Shown here one piece after another: positions 49,395-58,207 of a stretch of DNA of 64,000 nt (positions are counted from its first letter, which is position 1; each line of letters starts with the position of its first letter). The notes below the pieces were generated by a model that searched no databases, was not told the DNA's origin, and saw nothing but the letters and a program-made list of their open reading frames with translations. The translations under genes were made by a program, and so were the position numbers. The DNA is from JABDIP01 sp965250245 (GTDB lineage Bacteria; Pseudomonadota; Alphaproteobacteria; DSM-16000; Inquilinaceae), in assembly GCA_965250245.1 (NCBI GenBank), contig OZ252296.1:2108001-2172000 (forward strand), in the 5' to 3' direction.

Positions 49395-51683
49395 TCAGAT
49401 CGCGATCGCCATCTCCGCCGCCCGCGCCAGGTTGCGCTCGTATTGCGCCTTGCCGGTCAGGTAGGGGTTCGGCCAGGGCTGGTCGGCATAGCCGAGCTCG
49501 GCGGCGGCGTGCTGGGTCCAGTTCGGGTTGGCCAGGTGCGGGCGGGCGAGCGCGCAAAGATCGGCGCGGCCGGCGGCGATGATCGAGTTGGCGTGGTCGG
49601 TCTCGTAGATGTTGCCGACCGCCATTGTGGCGATGCCGATCTCGTTGCGGATGCGGTCGGAGAAGGGCGTCTGGAACATGCGGCCATAGACCGGCTGCGC
49701 CTCGATCGACGTCTGGCCGGCCGAGACGTCGATCAGGTCGACACCATGCTCCTGGAAGGCGCGGGCGATGGCGACCGCGTCCTCGCCGGTGATACCGCCA
49801 TCGACCCAGTCGGTGGCGGAGATGCGCACCGCCATCGGCTTGTCCTCGGGCCACACCGCGCGCATGGCGTCGAACACGGCGAGCGGGAAGCGCAGCCGGT
49901 TCTCCAGGCTGCCGCCGTATTCGTCGGTGCGGCGGTTGCTCAGCGGGGTGATGAAGCTGGACAGCAGATAGCCATGGGCGGCGTGCAACTCGACCATGTC
50001 GAAGCCGGCCTCTTCGCCCCATTCGGTCGCCCGCCGGAACGCGGCGATCACCGCCTTCATGTCGTCCCCGGTCATCGACCGCGGCACCTGGTTGCCCGGG
50101 CTCCACGGCACGGGTGAGGGGGCCAGCAGCTCCCAATTGCCGGATTTCAGCGGCGCGTCCATCTCCTCCCAGCCGAGCTGGGTCGAGCCCTTCGGCCCGG
50201 AATGGCCGAGCTGCAGGCACATCTTGGCCGGCGAGTTCCGGTGCACGAAGTCGACGATCCGCCCATAGGCGGCGACATGGGCCTCGTCATACATCCCCGC
50301 GCAGCCCGGCGTGATCCGCCCCTCCGGCGTCACGCAGGTCATCTCGGTATAGACCAGCCCGGCGCCGCCCAGGGCCCGGGCGCCCAGATGCACCAGGTGA
50401 AAGTCGCCGGCCACGCCGTCCCGGGCGCTGTACATCGCCATGGGCGAGACCACGATGCGATTGGGGAGCTCCAGACCGCGCAGTCGGAACGGGGCGAACA
50501 TGGGCGGCACCGGCTTATCCGGCTTCTGCCCCGTGGCGCGGCCGGCGATCCAGGTCTCCACGCCTTCCAGATAGGCCTTGTCGCGCAGCCGCAGATTCTC
50601 GTGGCTGACCCGCTGGCTGCGGGTCAGCAGGCTGTAGGCGAACTGCTCCGGCTCCATGGCCGTGTAGCGCTTCACGTTCTCGAACCATTCGGTGGAGTTG
50701 CGCGCCGCCGACTGGATCTTCAGCACCTCGATCCGGCGCTCCGCCTCATAGGCTGCCAGCGCCTTGGGCACGTCATTGCCATGGGCATTCATCTCCCGCG
50801 CCAGCGCGATGGCATCCTCCAGCGCCAGCTTGGTGCCGGAGCCGATGGAGAAATGCGCGGTGTGGGCCGCATCGCCCATCAGCACCAGATTGTCTTTCAC
50901 CCAGGTCTCGTTGCTCACCCGCGGGAAGCTCAGCCATTCCGAGCCGCGCCGATGCCGGGCGTTGGACATCAGCGCGTGGCCGTCCAGGTACTTGCCGAAC
51001 AGCTTCTGACAGAAGGCGATGCTCTGGTCGGTGTCCGCGTCGGCGAGGCCGGCGCGCTCCCAGACCTCCGCCGGCGTCTCGACGATGAAGGTCGAGGTGT
51101 CGTCGTTGAAGCGGTAGGCATGGGCCTGGAACCAGCCCCATTCGGTCTCCTCGAAGGCAAAGGTGAAGGCCTCGAACACCTTGTGCACGCCGAGCCAGAT
51201 GAACTTGCAGTGGCGGGTGTCGACGCTCGGCTTGAAGTGGTCGGCATGCAGGGTGCGGATGCGGCTGTTGATGCCGTCGGACGCGACGATCAGGTCGCAA
51301 TCGGAAAACGCGTCCAGCCCCTCCACCTCGGTCTCGAAGACCAGCTTGACGCCCAGCGCCTCGGCCCGGGCCTGCAGGATGTTCAACAGGTGCTTGCGCT
51401 CGATGCCGCAGAAGCCGTGGCCGCCGGAGGTGATCACCCGACCCTTGAAGTGGACGTCGATGTCGTCCCAATGGGCCAGGCTATCGATGATCTCATCCCG
51501 GCTTTCCTCGTCGGCGCCGGCCAGGTTCTCCAGGGTCTGGTCGGAGAACACCACGCCCCAGCCGAAGGTGTCGTAGGGCCGGTTGCGCTCATAGACGGTG
51601 ATGTCGTCGTCCGGGTCCGCCTTCTTCATCAGGATGGCGAAATACAGCCCCGCCGGGCCGCCGCCGATGCAGGCAATCTTCAT
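49395..51683 (-). CDS. Bifunctional salicylyl-CoA 5-hydroxylase-like monooxygenase/oxidoreductase
   Basis: 762 residues with two fused enzymes. Residues about 1-385 are an FAD monooxygenase (IACIGGGPAGLYFAILMKKA; GDAAHTAHFSIGSGTKLALE). Residues about 390-762 are an Old Yellow Enzyme-type FMN oxidoreductase (RIVVSPMAMYSARDGVAGDF; ELHAAHGYLLSSFITPLSNR; YGGSLENRLRFPLAVFDAMR). This order matches salicylyl-CoA 5-hydroxylase/oxidoreductase and 2-aminobenzoyl-CoA monooxygenase/reductase, which hydroxylate and dearomatise CoA-bound aromatic acids. Usual partners (a CoA ligase, thioesterase, MarR regulator) are not next to it in this window. Confidence 0.9.
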   Translation of the reverse strand: MKIACIGGGPAGLYFAILMKKADPDDDITVYERNRPYDTFGWGVVFSDQTLENLAGADEESRDEIIDSLAHWDDIDVHFKGRVITSGGHGFCGIERKHLLNILQARAEALGVKLVFETEVEGLDAFSDCDLIVASDGINSRIRTLHADHFKPSVDTRHCKFIWLGVHKVFEAFTFAFEETEWGWFQAHAYRFNDDTSTFIVETPAEVWERAGLADADTDQSIAFCQKLFGKYLDGHALMSNARHRRGSEWLSFPRVSNETWVKDNLVLMGDAAHTAHFSIGSGTKLALEDAIALAREMNAHGNDVPKALAAYEAERRIEVLKIQSAARNSTEWFENVKRYTAMEPEQFAYSLLTRSQRVSHENLRLRDKAYLEGVETWIAGRATGQKPDKPVPPMFAPFRLRGLELPNRIVVSPMAMYSARDGVAGDFHLVHLGARALGGAGLVYTEMTCVTPEGRITPGCAGMYDEAHVAAYGRIVDFVHRNSPAKMCLQLGHSGPKGSTQLGWEEMDAPLKSGNWELLAPSPVPWSPGNQVPRSMTGDDMKAVIAAFRRATEWGEEAGFDMVELHAAHGYLLSSFITPLSNRRTDEYGGSLENRLRFPLAVFDAMRAVWPEDKPMAVRISATDWVDGGITGEDAVAIARAFQEHGVDLIDVSAGQTSIEAQPVYGRMFQTPFSDRIRNEIGIATMAVGNIYETDHANSIIAAGRADLCALARPHLANPNWTQHAAAELGYADQPWPNPYLTGKAQYERNLARAAEMAIAI

Positions 51684-51789
51684 GGCCGTTTCCTATGCGC
51701 GCCGTCGCTGAAATTAGTTTAGGCTTAAAATATCTCCGCACAAGGGGCGTGGATTGGGCGATGCCGCGCCGGGTGCTAGGCTCGGCCGG

Positions 51790-52437
51790 ATGGCGGCGAT
51801 GAAATGGGGGCGATGCGTGCGTGAGGTCCAGGCGATACTCGATTTCCTCGGCTTTTCCGAGCGGCTGAAGCTGGAGCTGCGGCATAGCTGGCTATCGGAT
51901 GGCCGGCGGGAGAGCGTGGCCGAGCATTGCTGGCAGATGGCGCTGATGGCGGTGCTGATGCACCGGCATCTGGAACACCCGGTCGATCTTCCCCGCACGC
52001 TGAAGATGATCCTGGTCCACGATCTGGCGGAAGCGCAGGCCGGCGACATCCCGTTCTTCGAGGTCAGCGACCGCAAGCGCGCCAAGGCGGAGCTGGAGCG
52101 CGCCGGCATGGAGACCATCCGCGGCATGTTGCCGGAGGATGTCGGGGCGGAGATCGTCGCCTTGTGGGAGGAATTCGAGGCGAGGGAGACGCCGGAGGCC
52201 CGCTTCGCCGGCGCGCTCGACAACCTCGAAGTCCAGGTGCAGCACAATCTGGCCGACCTCGCCACCTGGGAGCCGGTGGAATACGGCCTCGTCTACACCA
52301 AGATGGACGCCGCCTGCGCCCATGACCCATTCCTCGCCGCCTTCTGCGCGGCGGTGAAGGCCCAGGCGGAGGAGAAGATGCAGGCGGGCGGGGTGGACAC
52401 GGAAGGCGTGAAGGCGCAGGTCGCGTCCGCCGGCTAA
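51790..52437 (+). CDS. HD-domain phosphohydrolase (YfbR/HDDC2-like)
   Basis: 215 residues from ATG 51790; a second ATG at 51799 is possible. Metal-binding residues: His in RHSWLSDGRRESVAEHCWQM, then LVHDLAEAQAGDIPFFEV with the HD pair. The C-terminal FAGALDNLEVQVQHNLADLA supplies the last Asp. Relatives are 5'-deoxynucleotidases that hydrolyse dNMPs. Divergent from the salicylyl-CoA hydroxylase gene. Followed by a palindromic element. Confidence 0.87.
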   Translation: MAAMKWGRCVREVQAILDFLGFSERLKLELRHSWLSDGRRESVAEHCWQMALMAVLMHRHLEHPVDLPRTLKMILVHDLAEAQAGDIPFFEVSDRKRAKAELERAGMETIRGMLPEDVGAEIVALWEEFEARETPEARFAGALDNLEVQVQHNLADLATWEPVEYGLVYTKMDAACAHDPFLAAFCAAVKAQAEEKMQAGGVDTEGVKAQVASAG

Positions 52438-52463
52438 GGCGATCTTCGATCAAGTCATCTTCA

Positions 52464-52607
52464 GACCCCTCACCCTCCCACGGCTTCGCCGCGGGTCCCT
52501 CCCTCTCCCACAAGGGGCGAGGGGTATCGGCTCAGCGCGGACCACCAACCCCTCTCCCCTTGCGGGAGAGGGAGGGACCCGCGCGAAGCGTGGGAGGGTG
52601 AGGGGTC
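52464..52607. repeat. REP-like palindrome, GACCCCTCACCCTCCCA type
   Basis: Outer arms gacccctcaccctccca and tgggagggtgaggggtc enclose gggtccctccctctcccac and its complement, ending in two short hairpins. It lies between the convergent HD and cyclase genes. Confidence 0.85.
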
Positions 52608-52632
52608 TCGCAAAAGCTTCGCAGGCAATACC

Positions 52633-53922
52633 TTAGGTCGCGGCCCTTCCATACAGGGCGATCGCCGCCTTGCGCCCGCGCAATGGCCGGTCGGGCAGGG
52701 CGGTCCAGTCGTCCGGCGACGCGCCGGCCGCCTCCAGCAGGTCCTTCGACACGATCAGCGGCAGGCCGGCGGATTTGGTCTCCTGTTCCAGCCGCGCGGC
52801 CACGTTGACCGCGTCGCCGAGAACGGTGAACTCCAGCCGGGTCTCGTCGCCGATCGCGCCGCTGAACACCGGGCCCCAATGGATGCCGATGCCGAATTCC
52901 ACCCGGTCCTCGCCGGCCGCCGCGCGCTCGGCGTTCCAATCGTCCAGCGAATCCAGGATCGCCGTGCCGCAGGCCAGGGCGTTGCCGGCATCGCCGTCCC
53001 CCGGCTCCGGCACTCCGAACAGCACCATGGCGCTGTCGCCTATGAACTTGTCGATGACGCCGTCATGGGCCGTCGCGACGGCGGAGACACGGCGGCGGAA
53101 CTCGCCGACGAAGTCGCCGAGGGCGTGCGGGTCCAGGGTCTCCGCCCGGGTGGTGAAGTTGCGGATGTCGCAGAACAGCACCGCGACGGTCTGCCGGCGT
53201 CCGGCGCGGGCGACCGAGGCCGGCGTGTCCACCATCCAATCGGCGATCTTCGGCGGCAGGTAGCGGGTCAGCCGGGCCTTGCGGCGGCTTTCGGAGATGG
53301 CGTGGACCAGCATGCCCCGGGCCCGGCCGACCGCGATCACCAGCACCAGCCCGGCCAGGGCCATCATCACGATGCGCATGATGTTGGGCGGCCCTTCGAA
53401 CAGCACCGCCAATTGCGGTGGCGGCTCCGGGGACAGGATTCCGATCTCGGTCCGGTATCCCATGGTCAGCGCCAGCCCGCCGATCAGCAGCACGGCGACA
53501 TAGGCCTGGAGGCGGGGATTGTAGCGCAGCGTGCCGAAGGCCAGCACCAGCGGGATCAGCCACAGCACCGGGAACGCCGCGATGTAGCTGGCCGACACGG
53601 CGGCATTGACCAGGCCGAGCTTCGCGCTGGCCACGACGAAGCCGACATCCAGCGTCGCGAAGACCCAGGACATCCAGTCGCGGAACACCGCCGGCCGGGC
53701 CGCCGCGAAGGACAGGATCCCAAGCACCAGATAGCCGCCGATCGTCCCTGCGGCGAGGGTGATCTGGCGCTCCAGCACCGCATTGTCCGGCGGCGCCTGC
53801 CCGAGCACGGTCAGGATGAAGGCGAGACCCAGCACGCCGCCCACGACCATCCGCACGACGGCGACGGTGTGCTCGGCTTTCAACTCGGCTTCGGCGATCA
53901 GGCGCTGGGCTTCGGCGTCCAT
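52633..53922 (-). CDS. Membrane-bound class III adenylate cyclase
   Basis: 429 residues from the ATG at 53922; a longer frame to 54129 overlaps the next gene and is poor sequence. About six membrane segments (25-215) precede a class III cyclase domain (about 250-429). Catalytic blocks: TVAVLFCDIRNFTTRAETLD (metal Asp), VIDKFIGDSAMVLFGVPE (Lys and second metal Asp), IGIHWGPVFSGAIGDETRLE and FTVLGDAVNVAARLEQET with the transition-state Asn and Arg. The Lys suggests ATP as substrate. It makes cAMP at the membrane; the input signal is unknown. Confidence 0.9.
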   Translation of the reverse strand: MDAEAQRLIAEAELKAEHTVAVVRMVVGGVLGLAFILTVLGQAPPDNAVLERQITLAAGTIGGYLVLGILSFAAARPAVFRDWMSWVFATLDVGFVVASAKLGLVNAAVSASYIAAFPVLWLIPLVLAFGTLRYNPRLQAYVAVLLIGGLALTMGYRTEIGILSPEPPPQLAVLFEGPPNIMRIVMMALAGLVLVIAVGRARGMLVHAISESRRKARLTRYLPPKIADWMVDTPASVARAGRRQTVAVLFCDIRNFTTRAETLDPHALGDFVGEFRRRVSAVATAHDGVIDKFIGDSAMVLFGVPEPGDGDAGNALACGTAILDSLDDWNAERAAAGEDRVEFGIGIHWGPVFSGAIGDETRLEFTVLGDAVNVAARLEQETKSAGLPLIVSKDLLEAAGASPDDWTALPDRPLRGRKAAIALYGRAAT

Positions 53923-53963
53923 GTCGGCGTGCCCCGATTGGAGAGTCTGGGACGCTCGGAGTG

Positions 53964-54383
53964 CTAGCTGGGTCGGCCGGCGGCCGTTGCCATGCGCGCG
54001 CGCGATAGGGCCTCCGGCTCGACAAATAGTTTGCGTCTGCGAAAGGCCGGCGGAGACACCTTTCGCAGTACCTGTCTCAAGCTGGGATAGTCTTCGGAGC
54101 AGGAAAAGGTGGGAGACTGCAACCGCCAACCGGCATCATCATCGGTCCAGGCGGGTACCTTAAGTCCCCAAAGTCCTGCCAAATGCTCTGCGACAGCGCA
54201 CAGCCAAGCGTCGATTTCCGGGTCACCCAGGAATTCCGGTTTCTCATCTATCCGCTTCTGCCGATCCTCTGCGCACGAGTCGAGGTAGAACTCGTCTAGG
54301 AACTCCGATAGATGAAATCGAAACCAGTCGCGCTCCGGTGCGGTTCGCTGCGCGACCTCGGCTAACGTCGCAGGCCTTTCCAA
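53964..54383 (-). CDS. Partner protein of the DUF6036 nucleotidyltransferase
   Basis: 139 residues. Mostly helical and acidic: FRFHLSEFLDEFYLDSCAED, IDAWLCAVAEHLAGLWGLKV, PAWTDDDAGWRLQ and a C-terminal SPPAFRRRKLFVEPEALSRA. Proteins ending in an AFRRR(G/K)xFV motif next to small nucleotidyltransferases are known to me from other bacteria, but I cannot name the family. It starts 24 bases after the nucleotidyltransferase stop. Base composition is visibly less GC-rich than the flanking cyclase gene, in keeping with transfer. Possibly the toxin or target of a two-gene module. Confidence 0.65.
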   Translation of the reverse strand: MERPATLAEVAQRTAPERDWFRFHLSEFLDEFYLDSCAEDRQKRIDEKPEFLGDPEIDAWLCAVAEHLAGLWGLKVPAWTDDDAGWRLQSPTFSCSEDYPSLRQVLRKVSPPAFRRRKLFVEPEALSRARMATAAGRPS

Positions 54384-54407
54384 CGGAGCGTCCTCCGGTA
54401 AAAGTTG

Positions 54408-54971
54408 TCACGACCCTAGTCGTCTAACGATATCACGGATTGCGGCGGCCATCTCCGCAGACTGGTTATGTGAAGGGAAGTACCGTCGTAGATTGGTCGC
54501 AATCGCTTCTGTACTTGTAAAGCCTGTTTCTCTCGCCAGTCGTTCGATGTCTTCAAGGTCACTGGGTTGCAGCCGGTTCGACGCTGTCTTCATTGCAAGA
54601 AGATAGCTGGCTGAAGCGACACGCACCTCAAGTCCCGGCTGACCTGCCCACGAAGGATAGTTGCCGAACCAGTGCGTTTCGGTCTTGTCCAGATGGCCCT
54701 CGACGGACGTGTAGACGCTTACGCTCTCGTTCAACCAGCTCCGCGGCAGCCCCAGTTCGCTGGCGACTTGTCGTGCGGCGCTGAGCACTTCGCCGTGCTC
54801 CGCTCGAACGACCGCATCCACGTCTTGAGTTGTCCGTGACCGGTCAACCGTGAGCAATATGGCAGTGCCGCCATAGACGGATATGACCGCGTGCTTCCTT
54901 TGCCTCTGGAGCAGCTCACCAACGCGCTCGAATGCCCGCTCAATCGTCGGTTTGTCGAGTTGGACAGCCAT
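54408..54971 (-). CDS. DUF6036-type nucleotidyltransferase
   Basis: 187 residues from the ATG at 54971. Minimal nucleotidyltransferase signature: ISVYGGTAILLTVDRS (GG at 34-35) and TTQDVDAVVRA (Asp50, Asp52). The C-terminal half has LEVRVASASYLLAMKTASNR and LQPSDLEDIERLARETGFT, as in AbiEii-like and DUF6036 proteins, where the acceptor-binding helix bundle follows. Such enzymes serve as toxins or antitoxins by adding nucleotides to a partner or tRNA. Composition is lower in GC than the neighbours. It starts nine bases after the Lrp-like gene stop. Confidence 0.78.
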   Translation of the reverse strand: MAVQLDKPTIERAFERVGELLQRQRKHAVISVYGGTAILLTVDRSRTTQDVDAVVRAEHGEVLSAARQVASELGLPRSWLNESVSVYTSVEGHLDKTETHWFGNYPSWAGQPGLEVRVASASYLLAMKTASNRLQPSDLEDIERLARETGFTSTEAIATNLRRYFPSHNQSAEMAAAIRDIVRRLGS

Positions 54972-54979
54972 ACGTGCAC

Positions 54980-55222
54980 TCAGGTGAACGCGTTGAAGCT
55001 GATGATGGTTTGGGTGTCCTTGACGTGCGGCAGGGTCTGGACCTGGCTGGTGACGAAGCGGCCGATATCCATGTCCGCCGGCAGGTAGCATTTCACCAGC
55101 AGGTCGAAATTGCCGGAGATCGAATGCACCTCGGAGACCTGCTCGACCATGTCCACCGCCTCGGCGGCGACGTCATAGACCTTGCCCAGCTCGCATTTCA
55201 CCATCACGAAGATCGTCTGCAT
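54980..55222 (-). CDS. Stand-alone Lrp/AsnC ligand-binding domain protein
   Basis: 80 residues, the length of a single RAM/AsnC ligand domain without DNA-binding part. FVMVKCELGKVYDVAAEAVD, VSEVHSISGNFDLLVKCYLP and LPHVKDTQTIISFNAFT match the family. Such modules bind amino acids and may join full-length Lrp proteins in mixed oligomers. Its coding end abuts the DUF6036 module, which may have inserted here. Confidence 0.87.
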   Translation of the reverse strand: MQTIFVMVKCELGKVYDVAAEAVDMVEQVSEVHSISGNFDLLVKCYLPADMDIGRFVTSQVQTLPHVKDTQTIISFNAFT

Positions 55223-55362
55223 CCCATCCCCCGTTTGCGGGCCCGTGCCGGCGCCGGCCGATTATCCACCACATGACGGCCAAGGCACAGGGGGTTGTCG
55301 CTCCGTCGACGGATGTCGTTCCGCAGTACCCGCCTCCAGGCCCGCCAGGACGCCCAACCGCG

Positions 55363-56178
55363 CTATTTGGCGATGTAGGCGTAATAGCTGCAGGCGCCGA
55401 AGAAACTGCCTATGCGCGAGGCCTCTCGCTGGAAGGCAAGCCAGTCTTCGGCCGCTTCGCTCGAGACCGTTCCCGCAGACACGGCCATCGGCACGTAGCT
55501 CTCGAACAGGCTCGCGAAGAACGCACCCTCGCCGGCCTCGGCCAGGATCTCCGGAAGAAACGCCACAACGTCCAGGCCGGATCGGCGCAGCAATTCGGGG
55601 ACCCGGCGCATGACGTAGGGGTTGGCAACGACGGCAGCCAGGATGCCGTCTACGATCTGCTGATTGAGATCCGGGTCGCCCGCGCCATAGGTCAGGGAGG
55701 CATAGTCGCCATCGAAGATCGCGACGGTCCCTTCGCTACCGACAAGCCGCGATGCCTCCGCTATCACCCTGGCGGGATCCGCCACGTGACTGACCAGCGT
55801 ATGACCGATCACGACATCATAACTGTCGTCCGGATCCTCAATGGCGTGACAGTCACCGACCTGGAATTCGATGCGATCGCCGAGACCGTCTTCTTGCGCC
55901 AATCTCCGCGCTGCGGCGACAAGGTCGTCGCTTGCGTCGATGCCAACGATCGAACCTGCGAAGCCGTCGCGTTTCGCCAGGGCTCGCGCGACCACCCCTG
56001 TGCCGCATCCGAAGTCCAGGATGCGGGCATTGGGGGCAGGCGCAATGCGATCGAGATAGGTCTCGCGCATGCGTACGAAATTGGCGTCGGCGCCGCGATA
56101 CTCGAGGCGTTCTACGATCTTCTGAACCGCCTCGGGCGCGAGATCGCTGATCGACTGAAAGATGTCCCGTGTGACCAT
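55363..56178 (-). CDS. Class I SAM-dependent methyltransferase
   Basis: 271 residues from the ATG at 56178 behind GGGAGGAG; a longer frame lies upstream without support. SAM-binding motif ARILDFGCGTGVVARALAKR, acidic motif II VGIDASDDLVAAARRLA, motif III IEFQVGDCHAIEDPDDSYDV and a post-motif VIGHTLVSHVADPARVIAEA. The ubiE-like core has an extra C-terminal helical part (ASLFESYVPMAVSAG). Substrate unknown. Composition is slightly AT-richer than its surroundings. Confidence 0.88.
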   Translation of the reverse strand: MVTRDIFQSISDLAPEAVQKIVERLEYRGADANFVRMRETYLDRIAPAPNARILDFGCGTGVVARALAKRDGFAGSIVGIDASDDLVAAARRLAQEDGLGDRIEFQVGDCHAIEDPDDSYDVVIGHTLVSHVADPARVIAEASRLVGSEGTVAIFDGDYASLTYGAGDPDLNQQIVDGILAAVVANPYVMRRVPELLRRSGLDVVAFLPEILAEAGEGAFFASLFESYVPMAVSAGTVSSEAAEDWLAFQREASRIGSFFGACSYYAYIAK

Positions 56179-56439
56179 TTGTTCTCCTCCCTGCTGCTTC
56201 CACGCCCAAGGCGGTGGTTCAAGCGGATGAAGAGAGTGGCGCCCCGGCGCGCCGGGTTCCGGTGGTGGACAACCATGCGTGGCGCTAGTATTGCGCCTTC
56301 TACGCTTATTGTGACGCATTCGCCGGCCTGATGCCACCGGCCTGGCACGGCCGGACGCCCTTTGTGTCCTCGACGACCAGCCCTGCAAACCCGATCACAC
56401 CGCCCTCGATGCGTAAGGGCATCGCAGGCCGAATGTGCT

Positions 56440-56901
56440 TCAGAAATCCAGCGGCGCGTTGTCGATCACCTCCTTCATGACGAAGAAGGTGCGGGTCTGG
56501 CGGATGCCGGGGATGGCGATCAGCTCCTCGCCGTGCAGCCGGTTGAAATCGGCGATGTCCCGGATGCGGATCTTGAGGACATAGTCGAAATCCCCGGCGA
56601 CGAGATGGCAATCGAGCACGAAGGGCAGGTCGGCGATCGCCCGCTCGAACGCCCCGAAGCTCTCCGGCGTGGAGCGGTCCAGCACCACCCCGACGATCAC
56701 CAGCGCCCCGCGGTCGACCCGGTCGGGCGCGATCTCCGCCCGGACCGAGCGGATATAGCCGTCCTCGAACAGGCGCTGCGTGCGGCGGTGACAGGTCGCG
56801 GGGCTGACATTGACCGCCTTTGCGATGTCCGCGTTGGAGAGGCGGCCGTCGCGCTGCAGCAGGCGCAGGATACGCCGATCGGTTCGGTCCAAAGGCTGCA
56901 T
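56440..56901 (-). CDS. acdR: Lrp/AsnC family regulator, probable AcdR
   Basis: 153 residues. Helix-turn-helix LDRTDRRILRLLQRDGRLSN, ADIAKAVNVSPATCHRRTQR, then the ligand domain VIVGVVLDRSTPESFGAFER and FVMKEVIDNAPLDF. It is divergent from the ACC deaminase gene, the arrangement in which the Lrp-like AcdR activates acdS in plant-associated proteobacteria. The 158-base region between them has a gaat-N6-attc inverted repeat (56937-56950) that could be part of an Lrp-type site. Confidence 0.87.
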   Translation of the reverse strand: MQPLDRTDRRILRLLQRDGRLSNADIAKAVNVSPATCHRRTQRLFEDGYIRSVRAEIAPDRVDRGALVIVGVVLDRSTPESFGAFERAIADLPFVLDCHLVAGDFDYVLKIRIRDIADFNRLHGEELIAIPGIRQTRTFFVMKEVIDNAPLDF

Positions 56902-57059
56902 GGAAGACTCTTCCGTATCGTTGCCCGGATGCCAAAGAATCTACCAATTCAGCGTCATGGACTCCACTTTTCGGGCGGCTGTCGCCGTGAATTCGGAGGC
57001 ACCTTTCATGGCAAACCCGATAGCCTGATGCATCCCGGACCTGCCGCTGGAGGCCCATC

Positions 57060-58073
57060 ATGCTGGAGACATTCGACCGCTATCCGCTGACCTTCGGGCC
57101 GACGCCGATCGAGCGCCTGTCCCGCCTGTCAGAGCATCTCGGCGGCTCCGTCGAGATCTTCGCCAAGCGGGAGGACTGCAATTCCGGCCTCGCCTTCGGC
57201 GGCAACAAGATCCGCAAGCTGGAATACATCGTGCCCGATGCCATCGCCTCGGGCGCCGACACGCTGGTGACCATCGGCGGCGTCCAGTCCAACCACACCC
57301 GCCAGGTGGCGGCGGTGGCCGCGAAGCTCGGCATGAAGTGCCGGCTGGTCCAGGAGAGCTGGGTGCCGTTCGAAGACGCGGTCTACGACAGGGTCGGCAA
57401 CATCCTGATGAGCCGGGTGATGGGGGCGGAGATCGAGATGGTCGACGAGGGCTTCGACATCGGCATCCGCGAGAGCTGGGAGCGGGCCCTGGAAGGCGTG
57501 AAGGCGCAGGGCGGCCGGCCCTACGCCATCCCCGCCGGCGCCTCGGTGCACCGGCTCGGCGGCCTCGGCTATGTCGGCTTCGCCGAGGAGGTGCGGGCCC
57601 AGGAAGCGGAATTGGGCATCGCCTTCGACTATGTGATCGTCTGCACGGTCACCGGCTCGACCCATGCCGGCATGCTGGTCGGCTTCGCCAAGGACGGCCG
57701 GGCCGACCGGGTGATCGGCATCGACGCCTCCGGCACCTTGGAGCAGACCCGCGCCCAGGTCCTCGACATCGCCCGCAACACCGCCGACCTGGTCGAGCTC
57801 GGCCGCGACATCGCCGACGACGACCTCACCCTGATCCCGGATTATGCCTACCCGGCCTATGGCGTTCCGTCGGCCGAGACCAACGACGCCATCCGCATGG
57901 CGGCCCGGCTGGAAGGGATGATGACCGACCCGGTCTATGAGGGGAAATCCATGCAGGGCCTGATCGATCTGGTCCGCAAAGGGCACTTCCCGGCGGGCTC
58001 CAGGATCCTCTACGCCCATCTGGGCGGCGTGCCCGCCATCAACGGATACAGCTACGTCTACCGGAACGGGTGA
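57060..58073 (+). CDS. acdS: 1-aminocyclopropane-1-carboxylate deaminase
   Basis: 337 residues, standard length. A cytoplasmic PLP enzyme splitting ACC, the plant ethylene precursor, into 2-oxobutanoate and ammonia. Key residues, one lower than Pseudomonas numbering: Lys50 in FGGNKIRK, Ser77 in VQSNHTRQ, Tyr293 and Glu294 in PVYEGKSM, and Leu321 in YAHLGGVP. The Glu and Leu separate true ACC deaminase from D-cysteine desulfhydrase, whose copy at 62982 has Ser and Thr there. GGAGG lies seven bases ahead of the ATG. Probably activated by the divergent AcdR. Suggests a plant or algal association. Confidence 0.94.
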   Translation: MLETFDRYPLTFGPTPIERLSRLSEHLGGSVEIFAKREDCNSGLAFGGNKIRKLEYIVPDAIASGADTLVTIGGVQSNHTRQVAAVAAKLGMKCRLVQESWVPFEDAVYDRVGNILMSRVMGAEIEMVDEGFDIGIRESWERALEGVKAQGGRPYAIPAGASVHRLGGLGYVGFAEEVRAQEAELGIAFDYVIVCTVTGSTHAGMLVGFAKDGRADRVIGIDASGTLEQTRAQVLDIARNTADLVELGRDIADDDLTLIPDYAYPAYGVPSAETNDAIRMAARLEGMMTDPVYEGKSMQGLIDLVRKGHFPAGSRILYAHLGGVPAINGYSYVYRNG

Positions 58074-58207
58074 GGCGGCGCGCGGGGCGTTTTCTGCCGA
58101 ACTCTTGACCTGGATCAGATCGCCGACCGGACGCGCCGCCCTAAGGTCCGGTCGCTCGGCGGGTCGCCCGATTCGCCGGCTTCCCGCATGCCCAGGAAGA
58201 GGCGGCC

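Noticed and set aside
56902..56914. GGAAGACTCTTCC palindrome as an AcdR operator
   Set aside because: It lies directly at the acdR start codon and half of it doubles as the Shine-Dalgarno sequence, so the symmetry may be accidental.
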